Positions 16,554 to 29,585 of a DNA stretch of 64,000 nt are shown in pieces; position 1 is the first letter of the stretch; the number at the start of each line of letters is the position of its first letter. The notes under the pieces are model-generated. The model searched no databases. It was not told where the DNA came from and saw nothing but the letters and a program-made list of their open reading frames with translations. The translations under genes were made by a program, and so were the position numbers. The stretch lies in contig NZ_PVLR01000036.1 in the NCBI RefSeq assembly GCF_002980625.1, positions 89,803 through 153,802 on the forward strand. Reading direction: 5' to 3'. Origin of the DNA: Malikia spinosa (GTDB lineage: Bacteria > Pseudomonadota > Gammaproteobacteria > Burkholderiales > Burkholderiaceae_C).

Positions 16554-16560
16554 TATAAAT
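16554..16560 (+). promoter_or_regulatory. Probable -10 element of the CoA-transferase promoter
   Basis: TATAAAT stands immediately upstream of operator 2, so the operator covers the expected transcription start. The best -35 candidate (TTGTCA, 16535-16540) is at a short spacing, which is compatible with a regulated promoter. Confidence 0.4.
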
Positions 16561-16562
16561 AG

Positions 16563-16577
16563 GTCAATATTATTGAC
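16563..16577. promoter_or_regulatory. MarR-type operator 2, upstream of the CoA-transferase
   Basis: GTCAAT-ATT-ATTGAC is a second perfect inverted repeat with the same arms as operator 1. The centres are 47 bp apart. Identical arms at both genes argue for one regulator. Confidence 0.7.
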
Positions 16578-16599
16578 GTTCATAGATCGAGGATAGCCC

Positions 16600-18129
16600 A
16601 TGTCTGAACCGTCTCGTATTCTTCACCCTGGCCTGCGCCAGAAAATCATGTCGGCCGATGCGGCTGCGGCGCTGATCGAGCATGGCGACCATGTCGGCAT
16701 GAGCGGCTTCACCGGTGCCGGTTATCCGAAGGCAGTGCCGCAGGCACTGGCCAAGCATATCGAGCAAGCCAACCAGGGTGGCAACAAGTTCCGCATCGGC
16801 GTCTGGACCGGTGCCTCGACCGCGCCCGAGCTCGACGGCGCTCTGGCCAAGGTCGGCGGCATCGAGATGCGTCTGCCCTATCAGTCTGATCCGACTTGCC
16901 GCGCCCGCATCAACGCTGGCGAGATGGACTATATCGATATCCACCTGTCGCATGTGGCGCAGTTCGTCTGGTTCGGCTTCCTGGGCAAGCTCAATGTCGC
17001 GGTGGTCGAGGTCGCCGGCATCCTGGAAGACGGGCGCCTGATCCCGTCCTCCTCGATCGGCAACAACAAGACCTGGCTCGACCAGGCCGACAAGGTGATC
17101 CTCGAAGTCAACAGCGCGATGCCGCTCGGACTCGAGGGCATGCACGATGTCTATTACGGCACCGAGCGTCCGCCGCACCGCAAGCCGATTCCGATGACGC
17201 ATCCGGGCGACCGCATCGGCGAGCCCTACCTGCATGTGGACCTGAGCAAGGTGGTCGCGATTGTCGAGACCCACTCGCTTGACCGCGACACCAAGTTCGC
17301 TGCCGCCGACGAGAACTCGCAGCGCATCGCGGGCCATATCCTCGATTTCCTGGCGCACGAGGTCAAGGTCGGGCGGCTGCCGCCCGAGCTGCTGCCGCTG
17401 CAGTCGGGTGTCGGCAACATCGCCAACGCCGTGCTCGCCGGCCTGAACCAGGGCCCGTTCGAGAACCTGACCGGCTACACCGAGGTGCTGCAGGACGGCA
17501 TGCTCGAGATGCTCAAGTCGGGCAAGATGGTGATGGCGTCGGCCACCGCGCTGTCGTTGAGCCGCGCCGGTACCAAGGAATTCCTCGACAACCTCGACTT
17601 CTACCGCCAGCGCATCGTGCTGCGGCCACAGGAGATCTCGAATCACCCCGAGCTGGTGCGCCGCCTTGGCGTGCTGTCGATGAACGCGATGATCGAGGCC
17701 GACATCTATGGCAACGTCAACTCGACCCATATCATGGGCACCCGGATCATGAACGGCATCGGCGGCTCGGGCGACTTCGCGCGCAACGCGTATATCTCGT
17801 TCTTCGTGACGCCGTCGACCGCCAAGGACGGCGCGATCTCCTGCATCGTGCCGATGGTCAGCCATGTCGACCACACCGAGCATGATGTGCAGATCCTGGT
17901 CACCGAGCAGGGCCTGGCCGACCTGCGCGGTCTGGCACCGCGCCAGCGGGCCCAGGTCGTGATCGAGCATTGCGCGCATCCGGACTTCCGCCCGGCGCTG
18001 CGGGACTATGTGGCGCGTGCCGAGCGCTCGGCGCGTGGCGGCCATGGCGGGCTGCACACGCCGCATCTGCTCGACGAGGCACTGTCCTGGCATTCGCGCT
18101 TCGAGAGGGAAGGGCGCATGCTGCCCTGA
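16600..18129 (+). CDS. Acetyl-CoA hydrolase/transferase family (succinyl-CoA:acetate or propionyl-CoA CoA-transferase type)
   Basis: A 509-aa class I CoA-transferase. It moves CoA between succinyl-CoA and short carboxylic acids such as acetate or propionate, or hydrolyses the thioester. Glu295 in TGYTEVLQDG corresponds, from memory of the family, to the catalytic glutamate that forms the glutamyl-CoA intermediate. The C-terminal EADIYGNVNSTH and GIGGSGDF blocks are diagnostic. Length matches the 500-aa members. GAGGATAG precedes the ATG. It is controlled by the divergent MarR protein through a palindrome just upstream. Substrate preference cannot be read from the sequence. Confidence 0.9.
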   Translation: MSEPSRILHPGLRQKIMSADAAAALIEHGDHVGMSGFTGAGYPKAVPQALAKHIEQANQGGNKFRIGVWTGASTAPELDGALAKVGGIEMRLPYQSDPTCRARINAGEMDYIDIHLSHVAQFVWFGFLGKLNVAVVEVAGILEDGRLIPSSSIGNNKTWLDQADKVILEVNSAMPLGLEGMHDVYYGTERPPHRKPIPMTHPGDRIGEPYLHVDLSKVVAIVETHSLDRDTKFAAADENSQRIAGHILDFLAHEVKVGRLPPELLPLQSGVGNIANAVLAGLNQGPFENLTGYTEVLQDGMLEMLKSGKMVMASATALSLSRAGTKEFLDNLDFYRQRIVLRPQEISNHPELVRRLGVLSMNAMIEADIYGNVNSTHIMGTRIMNGIGGSGDFARNAYISFFVTPSTAKDGAISCIVPMVSHVDHTEHDVQILVTEQGLADLRGLAPRQRAQVVIEHCAHPDFRPALRDYVARAERSARGGHGGLHTPHLLDEALSWHSRFEREGRMLP

Positions 18130-18266
18130 GCAGCACCGCCGGGCAGGCCTGGTGTCGCATGGCCCGGCGCTCCTGGCTAGAATGACAGACGAAAACCTGC
18201 CCGGCTTTACCCTGCTTACAGGCCAGGCGCAGCCAGCAACCCATCGCAGGCGCTCAGGAAACGGCT

Positions 18267-22787
<4,521 letters not shown>

Positions 22788-22847
22788 ATGCCTTGTCTGC
22801 CGTGGGCAGTGGTTTCCTGGGCTGGCGTTGATGGCCGCGGCTTGGAA

Positions 22848-25772
22848 TCAGCGAGTTGATCGTTTGCTGAGACGACTCGAACGCGCGTTGACCACTGCCT
22901 TGACCAGATCGACGAAGAGGTGCGCGAGGTTCAATGGGCTCAGTCCGGAGTTTGGCCCCGTTCCCGATATGTTGGAAAAAGCCATGTGATGCGCTGCGAG
23001 CATTCTTTCCAGTGCTGCAACGCTTCTTAGTCTGCCAAATGGAGAGAATCCAGGACACAAGCCTGATGGCTGGCGACGAAGTCGTGATTTCGCCAGCTGC
23101 AAGATGAGAGAGTCGGGGTGTTGCAACAAGAGCTCGGAAACCAAGGTCGACGCTGGCTCGGTTCGACAGTCCCGTAGCGTCAGCTGTAGCAAGGCGCCTA
23201 GATGGCCCTTGCCCAGGTCTGGATGCTTGACTAGCTTGTTGAGCTGGCTGATGTTGCCGCAAGCCGCTTGATGAAGCATCTGGTAGATTTCTGCTCCGAC
23301 CGTTTGGGGGGTGCTCGAGCTTGTCGCTTGCCTGCTGGCAGGGGAAATTTCGCTCAAGTAGGATTCGACGGCTGGAGCCGCCAGCGCCAATACCTCGCTG
23401 CGCGACATCTCCGAATGGTCGACCGTGGGAATGTCGAACGTGAACTGGAGATTGTCCTCCGGCATCCAGGCATGGGCGTTTCCTCTGCCGATCTCGAGTT
23501 GAGCCAGACAGGTTCTCCGGACATGGATCACGGCTGGCATCCGCTCCGCTGGGCTTGCTGCCAGCAGGCGGCGAAGGTCGCGGTGGCCATAGGCTGGCAG
23601 GCGATGCAGGGGCGAGGAGTCGGACATCAGGACATAGTCGGGAGCGCAACCGGCTGCTGCCAGCAGGCGGCCAACCAGCCAGGCAACGCTGCCTCCGGCC
23701 GAATATCCGAAGATGATCCTGGGCCGAGGCAAGGCGCCGGCCTTTATCTGGTTGGCGATCTCGATGGCGGTCTTCCACCAGCTGTTGCCTTGAAGGATGT
23801 TGCCGCCAGGCAGGCTGATATCGGCCGCCCACAAGTCATGCCCTGAAAACAGCCCGGCCCTGGCAAAGGGTACGGCGATTGCCGACCCACCCCATCCCGG
23901 AACAGCCAAGGCTACCCCTTTCGATGCCGTGCTGCTTGGCCATACCAGCCTGAATCTCAGTCCCTGGTGCTTTTCAGTCACAGGTGCTGGATTGTCAATT
24001 CCAATCAACCGGGCCAGATGGTAAAGACTTGCATCGACCAGGAATTCATCGACGGAAAAGCTTTTCTTGAAGCTTTTCTCGACATGCAGCATCAACTGCA
24101 TCAGCTTGAGTGAATCTCCGCCCAATGCCACGAAATCGCTGGGGTGTTGGTGTGCGCCCGGCCATAGCACGACATCCCAAAGATGGCAGAGGTGTTCGTA
24201 GGCGTTCTTGCCTTCATGCTTGTCGCCGTTGATTGCTTCGTGCCTGGGGATGCGGGTGGTCAAGGCCTTGTAGTCCACCTTGCCTCCTGCCAGCAGAGGA
24301 ATTGTCTCGATGACCTCGATCCCCACTGGTACCATGAAGTCTGGCAAGCGATGCGCGAGCCATTTTCTGGGATCTTCGTGGCAGATTTCGTTCCTTGTGA
24401 TGAAACCGTAAAGTTGTGAGTTGCCGGATTCCTTGTGCTCGATGACCGCTGCGCCGGTCACTCCGGGAATGCTGCGTAAATGGTTTTCTACCTCGCTCAA
24501 GTAGACTCTTTGCCCTCTGATCTTGGCCATTCTTCCGATTCGACCCATATGTAGCAACTGGCCGTCTGGCAGGCGCCTGACAAGGTCTCCGGTAGCGTAG
24601 AGGCGTTCCGGGCTGCCTGGAGCGAAAAGCGGGAAGCGCTCCGAATCAATGCCGCCCAGCTTCCAGTCGCCAAGCGCCTGGTAGGAAGATCGAATCAGGA
24701 GCTCGCCCGTGTCGGTATCGGTACTCCCCTCGTCGATTGGCCGCAAGGCATAGGCGGAAAACGGGTAGATCTGACCCATGGGAACCGTTGCTCCCACTGG
24801 CTCGGTGTCGTCGCAGTGGCAAATGAACAAGGCACTTTCTGTGCTGCCGTAGACATTTTGAATCAGGCAGTTCGGATTCAAGACTTTTCGCGCCAGTTCG
24901 AGGTCCGACGTGAGCAACGGTTCACCCGAAAAGCGAACGGCATCCAGGCAACCTAGTATGTCTCTGGCATCAGGCAGGATGGCAAAATTGCGGAACATCG
25001 ATGGCGTGAACCTGACATGCCTGGCCTCCAGGCGCAGGATGGCATCGCTCGCGGCGGAAAACCCCCATTTCTTGATGTCGGCAAGACAAAGCGTTCCGCC
25101 GGATAACAGGAAGACCATCGCATGATGAAGGAAGCCATAGTTGCCGTGTGATCCTGCAATCAACACTCTTGCTCCCAAGGGCACCTGCATCAGGGCGATG
25201 GAGGCTTGTACCTTGGCTTGCAGGGTAGCGGCCGAATAGGTGACCAACTTGGGGCTACCGGTGGAGCCCGAAGTCGGAAATATCATGGCGGGCTCCTCGG
25301 CACCCAAGACCTCGCCAAGGTTCAGCTCGCTTGATCGGCCATCGGAAACCATGGTTCTGACCGCCAGCCCGCTGGGCAAGCCTGTCAGTGTCAAGCCATC
25401 ACACAGCAGCAGGGTGCAGGCGGCTGATTCAATCAGCTCCAGCAAGCGATGGGGTGGGTGCCCGGGTTCGAGCAGCAGGAAAGGCCTTCCGGCCATTGCG
25501 CAGGCAAACCAGGCGGCTACCGCATCAAATCCTACCGATTGCAGCAGCGCTACCGGGCCCGGAGCTGAACCGGAGGCTTGAATCTCCTGCGCAAGACCGG
25601 CTGCGCGGCAGGCCAGGTCCTGAAAACTGAAGTGCTGGGTCTCATGCAGAACTGCGGTCTGCTCTGGCCAAAGCCGACAGGCTCTGGCCAATGCCAATGG
25701 CAGCGCTTCATGGACTCTGTCAGCATCGGGCTTGGCAAACGGTGTCTCATGCCAGACAAGGTTTTCTTGCAT
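22848..25772 (-). CDS. NRPS-like protein: adenylation - carrier - thioesterase, plus unknown C-terminus
   Basis: A 974-aa protein with one complete adenylation domain (about 20-505): P-loop TSGSTGSPK (167-175), NVYGSTES (306-313), YATGDLVRRLPDG (392-404), the hinge GRIGRMAKIRG (410-420), and lysine of GGKVDYKAL (496-504). A peptidyl carrier domain (about 523-592) has the phosphopantetheine site LGGDSLK, Ser554. A thioesterase-like alpha/beta-hydrolase (about 615-810) has GYSAGG with Ser691, a possible Asp718 and His786. The last 160 residues match nothing I know. There is no condensation domain, so it probably activates one acid and releases it as an ester, amide or free product. It starts 45 bp after the PvcA-like gene and appears lower in GC than its neighbours. 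Confidence 0.88.
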   Translation of the reverse strand: MQENLVWHETPFAKPDADRVHEALPLALARACRLWPEQTAVLHETQHFSFQDLACRAAGLAQEIQASGSAPGPVALLQSVGFDAVAAWFACAMAGRPFLLLEPGHPPHRLLELIESAACTLLLCDGLTLTGLPSGLAVRTMVSDGRSSELNLGEVLGAEEPAMIFPTSGSTGSPKLVTYSAATLQAKVQASIALMQVPLGARVLIAGSHGNYGFLHHAMVFLLSGGTLCLADIKKWGFSAASDAILRLEARHVRFTPSMFRNFAILPDARDILGCLDAVRFSGEPLLTSDLELARKVLNPNCLIQNVYGSTESALFICHCDDTEPVGATVPMGQIYPFSAYALRPIDEGSTDTDTGELLIRSSYQALGDWKLGGIDSERFPLFAPGSPERLYATGDLVRRLPDGQLLHMGRIGRMAKIRGQRVYLSEVENHLRSIPGVTGAAVIEHKESGNSQLYGFITRNEICHEDPRKWLAHRLPDFMVPVGIEVIETIPLLAGGKVDYKALTTRIPRHEAINGDKHEGKNAYEHLCHLWDVVLWPGAHQHPSDFVALGGDSLKLMQLMLHVEKSFKKSFSVDEFLVDASLYHLARLIGIDNPAPVTEKHQGLRFRLVWPSSTASKGVALAVPGWGGSAIAVPFARAGLFSGHDLWAADISLPGGNILQGNSWWKTAIEIANQIKAGALPRPRIIFGYSAGGSVAWLVGRLLAAAGCAPDYVLMSDSSPLHRLPAYGHRDLRRLLAASPAERMPAVIHVRRTCLAQLEIGRGNAHAWMPEDNLQFTFDIPTVDHSEMSRSEVLALAAPAVESYLSEISPASRQATSSSTPQTVGAEIYQMLHQAACGNISQLNKLVKHPDLGKGHLGALLQLTLRDCRTEPASTLVSELLLQHPDSLILQLAKSRLRRQPSGLCPGFSPFGRLRSVAALERMLAAHHMAFSNISGTGPNSGLSPLNLAHLFVDLVKAVVNARSSRLSKRSTR

Positions 25773-25817
25773 CTTGATCGAGTTTTTCGGCCTTGAGCTG
25801 AGGGGGGCGTCTGGTTG

Positions 25818-26831
25818 TCAGGCCAGCGGGAGCGACCAGTTGATTGTCTGGATCTTGTAGTGGCTGTAGGTTTCAGCCGAGATGAGCTTGGGAACCCAGG
25901 TCTGGTCGACTTCCTGAAATCCCAGCGAGCCGTTTTGCGCCCGTATGGCCCCGCCTGGAAAAGCACGAAAGGAAAGCATTCCCGAACTTGCGACCTGTCG
26001 CAGCAGGAGGGCATGATCCCGCGTGACCAGCGGCACCAAGTCCTTGGCCCATTCAGTCTCGGCTATCTGGTAAAGCCATGCCCGGTAACTGGCCTCCTGC
26101 TCAGAACAGGGCCGCCCAAGGAATCGTTCGACGATCGAATGTTCCTTCTGGCTTATTTTCGGTAGCGTCCTGTATCCAGGCTTTGATTGGCTGCTGCTGA
26201 AATCGGCCACTTCAGATTGCAGCAGTACACGAATGAATCGGCTGGCGCCAAGCGACTCGATGATGTTTCGAAGTTCCTTGGCATAGCGACTGGTTTCTTC
26301 CAAGGATATGTCGTTGACGTAGGCTGCCACGCCATTGTTCAATACGATGACGAAATCAATGCCTGGTGCATACTTCTGCTTGATTCTCGCCTGCAGTAGC
26401 GAGATCTGGCGCAGCAGCATCAGTTCTGTTTGATCCGGATAAAAAATCGGAGTGGGGTCTTGCGGAAAAGGTGAGGCCCGGTAGCCTCCGTTGTACAGGA
26501 AGTACAACGTCAAGGGTCGCATGGCGTCGATCTGTGATTGCAAGCCCTGGCGAAAACCAGGCAGTACGGCACTGAGTCGGCCACGTGATTGGTGGTTGAA
26601 GCTTTTGTGCAAGAAAATGGCGGTCAATTCCTCCGACAAGGACTCGCTATCCCGTGCGGTCCTGTCGGGCAGGTCGACCCTGACGGGTTCTACGCAGGCT
26701 GCACGTATGGAGTTCACTGTGGCGTCAAGCCACTGCACCAGTCGTTCCTGTGTCGCGATGTCAGCCTTCGCATGAGCGCCCCCCTGTTTCAAGTCTGACG
26801 GCGGGAGCGGCAATATGATGGTCGTTGACAT
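25818..26831 (-). CDS. Possible DIT1/PvcA (isocyanide synthase)-like protein
   Basis: A 337-aa protein. By eye it follows the order of motifs of the PvcA/IsnA/DIT1 family (PF05141). An FLHKSFNHQS block (74-82) stands where family members have F-x-x-KSPN. An IKQKYAPGIDFVIVLNNG block (150-167) resembles the family's I-x-x-xYPPG-x-x-x-x-x-x-DG. SRYAKELRNII follows (181-191), and LLLRQVASSGMLSFRA (275-290) resembles the later ILRN-x-x-Y region. Family members turn an amino acid and ribulose-5-phosphate into an isonitrile. The match is remote, with KSPN changed to KSFN and the DG to NNG, so activity is uncertain. ATG 26831 is chosen. Longer readings start only from TTG. It is probably co-transcribed with the A-T-TE gene. 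Confidence 0.5.
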   Translation of the reverse strand: MSTTIILPLPPSDLKQGGAHAKADIATQERLVQWLDATVNSIRAACVEPVRVDLPDRTARDSESLSEELTAIFLHKSFNHQSRGRLSAVLPGFRQGLQSQIDAMRPLTLYFLYNGGYRASPFPQDPTPIFYPDQTELMLLRQISLLQARIKQKYAPGIDFVIVLNNGVAAYVNDISLEETSRYAKELRNIIESLGASRFIRVLLQSEVADFSSSQSKPGYRTLPKISQKEHSIVERFLGRPCSEQEASYRAWLYQIAETEWAKDLVPLVTRDHALLLRQVASSGMLSFRAFPGGAIRAQNGSLGFQEVDQTWVPKLISAETYSHYKIQTINWSLPLA

Positions 26832-27147
26832 GACTTTGGGGCAAGGTTGCTGTGAGCTTGGTGAGTCGCTGTCATTGCGCAATTGGCGGACTCGCGCATG
26901 ATCGGCCGCAGATCGCCAGTTGGCAGCAACAGGCAGGGAACAGTCGCGATCGCACTCTGGGCGGCAGTCAGGGGGACTCAACTTGCCTAGGCGGTAGGGT
27001 GGTACTGCAGGGGTCTGCCGGATTTTTCACTTGTGCAGCATTGCTTAGCTGATGTTGTGATGTCCAGCCAGTTCGCTTATCGAGGTCGTGGCAACCTTGA
27101 TTTCTGCCCGCGTAATAGCCCAATGGGATCTGTCAACTTGGGCCAGA
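26832..27147. other. 316-bp intergenic region upstream of the biosynthetic cassette
   Basis: This stretch separates the PvcA-like gene from tRNA-Ser. It must hold the promoter of the cassette, on the minus strand, but I could not identify a convincing -35/-10 pair or a ribosome site for the ATG at 26831. No integrase, IS end or long repeat was seen in it. Confidence 0.4.
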
Positions 27148-27238
27148 TGGCGGAAACGGTGAGATTCGAACTCACGGAGGGGTATCAGCCCTCGGCGCTT
27201 TTCAAGAGCGCTGCCTTAAACCGCTCGGCCACGTTTCC
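27148..27238 (-). tRNA. tRNA-Ser (TGA)
   Basis: A 91-nt class II tRNA with a long variable arm and encoded CCA. The acceptor GGAAACG pairs with CGTTTCC. The anticodon loop reads CTTGAAA, anticodon TGA. The T arm is GTGAG-TTCGAAT-CTCAC. Confidence 0.95.
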
Positions 27239-27319
27239 TTGCACCAGACGACCGCGAGGGTCGATGCAGTGGCCATTGTAAGGCCTGCCAGGCCGGTTTT
27301 CGTGCCACACTCCCGCCCC

Positions 27320-29584
27320 ATGTCCAAGGTAGAAATGGCGCGCTCGGCGCTGCAGGTGTTCGATCAGGTGGTGGCGGCCAGCGGGCTGCGGGTGCGCGAG
27401 GGTCAGCGCTTGATGGCCGAGCAGGTCGCGCTGACCTTCAGCGAGGCCGATCTCGGCAAGCCGCCCGAGGACGAGGATGGCCCGATCGAGGCGCTCGAGC
27501 CGCAGCGCTCGATCGCGGTGATCCAGGCCGGCACCGGGGTCGGCAAGTCGCTGGCTTACAGCGTGCCGGCGATCGCGCTGGCGCTGGCGCGCAACACGCG
27601 CGTGATGATCTCGACCGCCACCGTCGCCTTGCAGGAGCAGCTGGTCGCCAAGGACCTGCCGGCGCTGGCCAACAGCCTGCCGCAGCCGTTCCGCTTTGCG
27701 CTGGCCAAGGGGCGTGGGCGCTATGTCTGCAAGCTCAAGCTCGACCGCTGGTCCTCCGGCAGCGACGGGGGCGATGGCGATGCGGCCTGGGATGCCGAGG
27801 ATGACCTGTTCGCCGAGGAGGCGCGGCCTACCAGTGCCGGGCGCAGCGTGAGCTTGGCGCAGGAACAGGTCGAGCGCCAGACTTTCTATCAGGACCTGCA
27901 GCGCCAGCTCGAGCGCGGACGCTGGGACGGTGACCGCGACCAGCTCGAGCAGCCGCCCGAAGCGGCCTGGTGGGCGGCGGTCGCAGCCGAGGGCAGTTCC
28001 TGCACCGCGCGTCATTGCCCGGCCTACGACCAGTGCAGCTATTACGCCGCGCGCAAGAGCCTGGTCGGCGCGCAGGTGATCGTGGTCAACCATGACCTGT
28101 TGCTGTCCTCGCTCGGTTCGCGCCTGCTGCCCGAGCTCGACAACTGCCTGCTGGTGCTCGACGAGGCGCATCACCTGCCCGGCATCGCGCTGGACCAGTT
28201 CGCCAGCAGCATGGACCTGAGCCGGCTCAAATGGATCGACAAGCTGGCCAGCCAGGCGGTGCGCACCGGCGGCCTGCTGGCGGTGTCCGAGGTGGCCGAG
28301 ATTCCGCGTATCTCAGCCCAGCTGCGCCAGCTGATGCTGGATCTGGCGCGCCTGGTCATGCATCACCATGGCGCGGCCTTGAAAGGCGAGGAGGCGCCGG
28401 CCTTTGGCAGCCGGCGCGCCGGTGCCGGCGGGCTGGCGAACCAGCCCGGGCGCTACCGCGTGCCGCGCGGACAGCTGCACCCGGAGCTGATCGAGCCGCT
28501 GGCCCAGCTCTCGCACCAGGCGCAGGAATTCCTCGATGCGCTGCGTGCGGTCAGCAAGGCGCTGCGCGCCGAGATCAAGGCACAGCCCGACCAGGCCAAG
28601 CGCCTGTCGCAGCTCTATGCCCAGCTCGGCACGCTGGCGCCCCGGCTCGAGGCGGTCGCCGCTACGACCCAGCTGATGCTGCAGGACCCCGCCGAGGGGA
28701 CTGCGCCAGCGGCCAAGTGGTTCACGCTCGCGACCCAGGGCGACTACATCGTGCTGCAGGCGCATGCCAGCCCGACCCTGCCGGGCGCGACGCTGCGCCA
28801 GCATCTGTGGTCGGTGGTGCGTGGCGCGGTGCTGACCTCGGCCACGCTGACCAGCCTGGGGCGCTTCGACTTCTTCCTCAAGGAGGTCGGCCTGTTCGGC
28901 GACCCTTGCGCGCTGGCGCTCGAAGTCCAGAGCCCGTTTGATTTCGCGCGCCAGGGCCGGCTGGTGCTGGTCGATGATCTGCCAGACCCGAAGGAAGTGA
29001 CCGTCTACAACGCGGCCATGGTGCAGGCGCTGCTGCGCGACCTGCAGCAGGTCGAGCATGGCGCGCTGGTGCTGTTCACTTCGCGCGCGCAGCTGCGGCT
29101 GGCCGAGGAGTCGCTGCCCGAGTCGCTGCGCGAGATCGTGCTGGTGCAGACCGCGCTGCCACGCTGGCAGCTGCTGTCGCGCCACCGCGAGCGGGTCGCT
29201 GCCGGCCAGCCGTCGGTGATCTTCGGCATGCAGTCCTTCGGCGAGGGGCTGGACCTGCCGGGGCCGCTGTGCGAGGACCTGTTCATCACCAAGCTGCCGT
29301 TCGCGCCACCCGACGATCCGGTCGGCGAGGCGCGCGCCGAATGGCTGCGCCAGGTCGGGCGCGACCCGTTCACCGAGCTGGTGGTGCCGGCGACCGCGAT
29401 CCGGCTTGCGCAGTGGGTGGGCCGTGCGATCCGCACCGAGGAAGATGAGGCCCATGTGACCTGCTACGACCGCCGGCTGTCGCGCACCAGCTATGGCCAG
29501 CGCCTGCTGCAGGGACTGCCGCCGTTCACGCGCATCACCCGGGGTGGGCCGAGTGGGCCGGGCGGGCCGGCGCGCGGGGCCTGA
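27320..29584 (+). CDS. DinG/YoaA-type ATP-dependent DNA helicase
   Basis: A 754-aa XPD-like superfamily 2 helicase with an iron-sulfur cluster. It unwinds DNA 5' to 3' during repair and replication stress. The P-loop is AGTGVGKS (70-77). Four cysteines, C137, C228, C233 and C239, fit the [4Fe-4S] domain, spaced further apart than usual because of an acidic insertion of about 90 residues. DEAH is at 281-284. GMQSFGEGLDLPG and QWVGRAIRTEED are motifs V and VI. I chose ATG 27320 (MSKVEMARSAL), which removes 27 codons that overlap the tRNA. It converges with xdhB, one base apart. Confidence 0.92.
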   Translation: MSKVEMARSALQVFDQVVAASGLRVREGQRLMAEQVALTFSEADLGKPPEDEDGPIEALEPQRSIAVIQAGTGVGKSLAYSVPAIALALARNTRVMISTATVALQEQLVAKDLPALANSLPQPFRFALAKGRGRYVCKLKLDRWSSGSDGGDGDAAWDAEDDLFAEEARPTSAGRSVSLAQEQVERQTFYQDLQRQLERGRWDGDRDQLEQPPEAAWWAAVAAEGSSCTARHCPAYDQCSYYAARKSLVGAQVIVVNHDLLLSSLGSRLLPELDNCLLVLDEAHHLPGIALDQFASSMDLSRLKWIDKLASQAVRTGGLLAVSEVAEIPRISAQLRQLMLDLARLVMHHHGAALKGEEAPAFGSRRAGAGGLANQPGRYRVPRGQLHPELIEPLAQLSHQAQEFLDALRAVSKALRAEIKAQPDQAKRLSQLYAQLGTLAPRLEAVAATTQLMLQDPAEGTAPAAKWFTLATQGDYIVLQAHASPTLPGATLRQHLWSVVRGAVLTSATLTSLGRFDFFLKEVGLFGDPCALALEVQSPFDFARQGRLVLVDDLPDPKEVTVYNAAMVQALLRDLQQVEHGALVLFTSRAQLRLAEESLPESLREIVLVQTALPRWQLLSRHRERVAAGQPSVIFGMQSFGEGLDLPGPLCEDLFITKLPFAPPDDPVGEARAEWLRQVGRDPFTELVVPATAIRLAQWVGRAIRTEEDEAHVTCYDRRLSRTSYGQRLLQGLPPFTRITRGGPSGPGGPARGA

Positions 29585-29585
29585 T

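Noticed and set aside
27148..27238. tRNA-Ser as an attachment site of an integrated element
   Set aside because: I saw no integrase and no second copy of the tRNA 3' end near 22.8 kb. It is kept only as a hint beside the composition shift.
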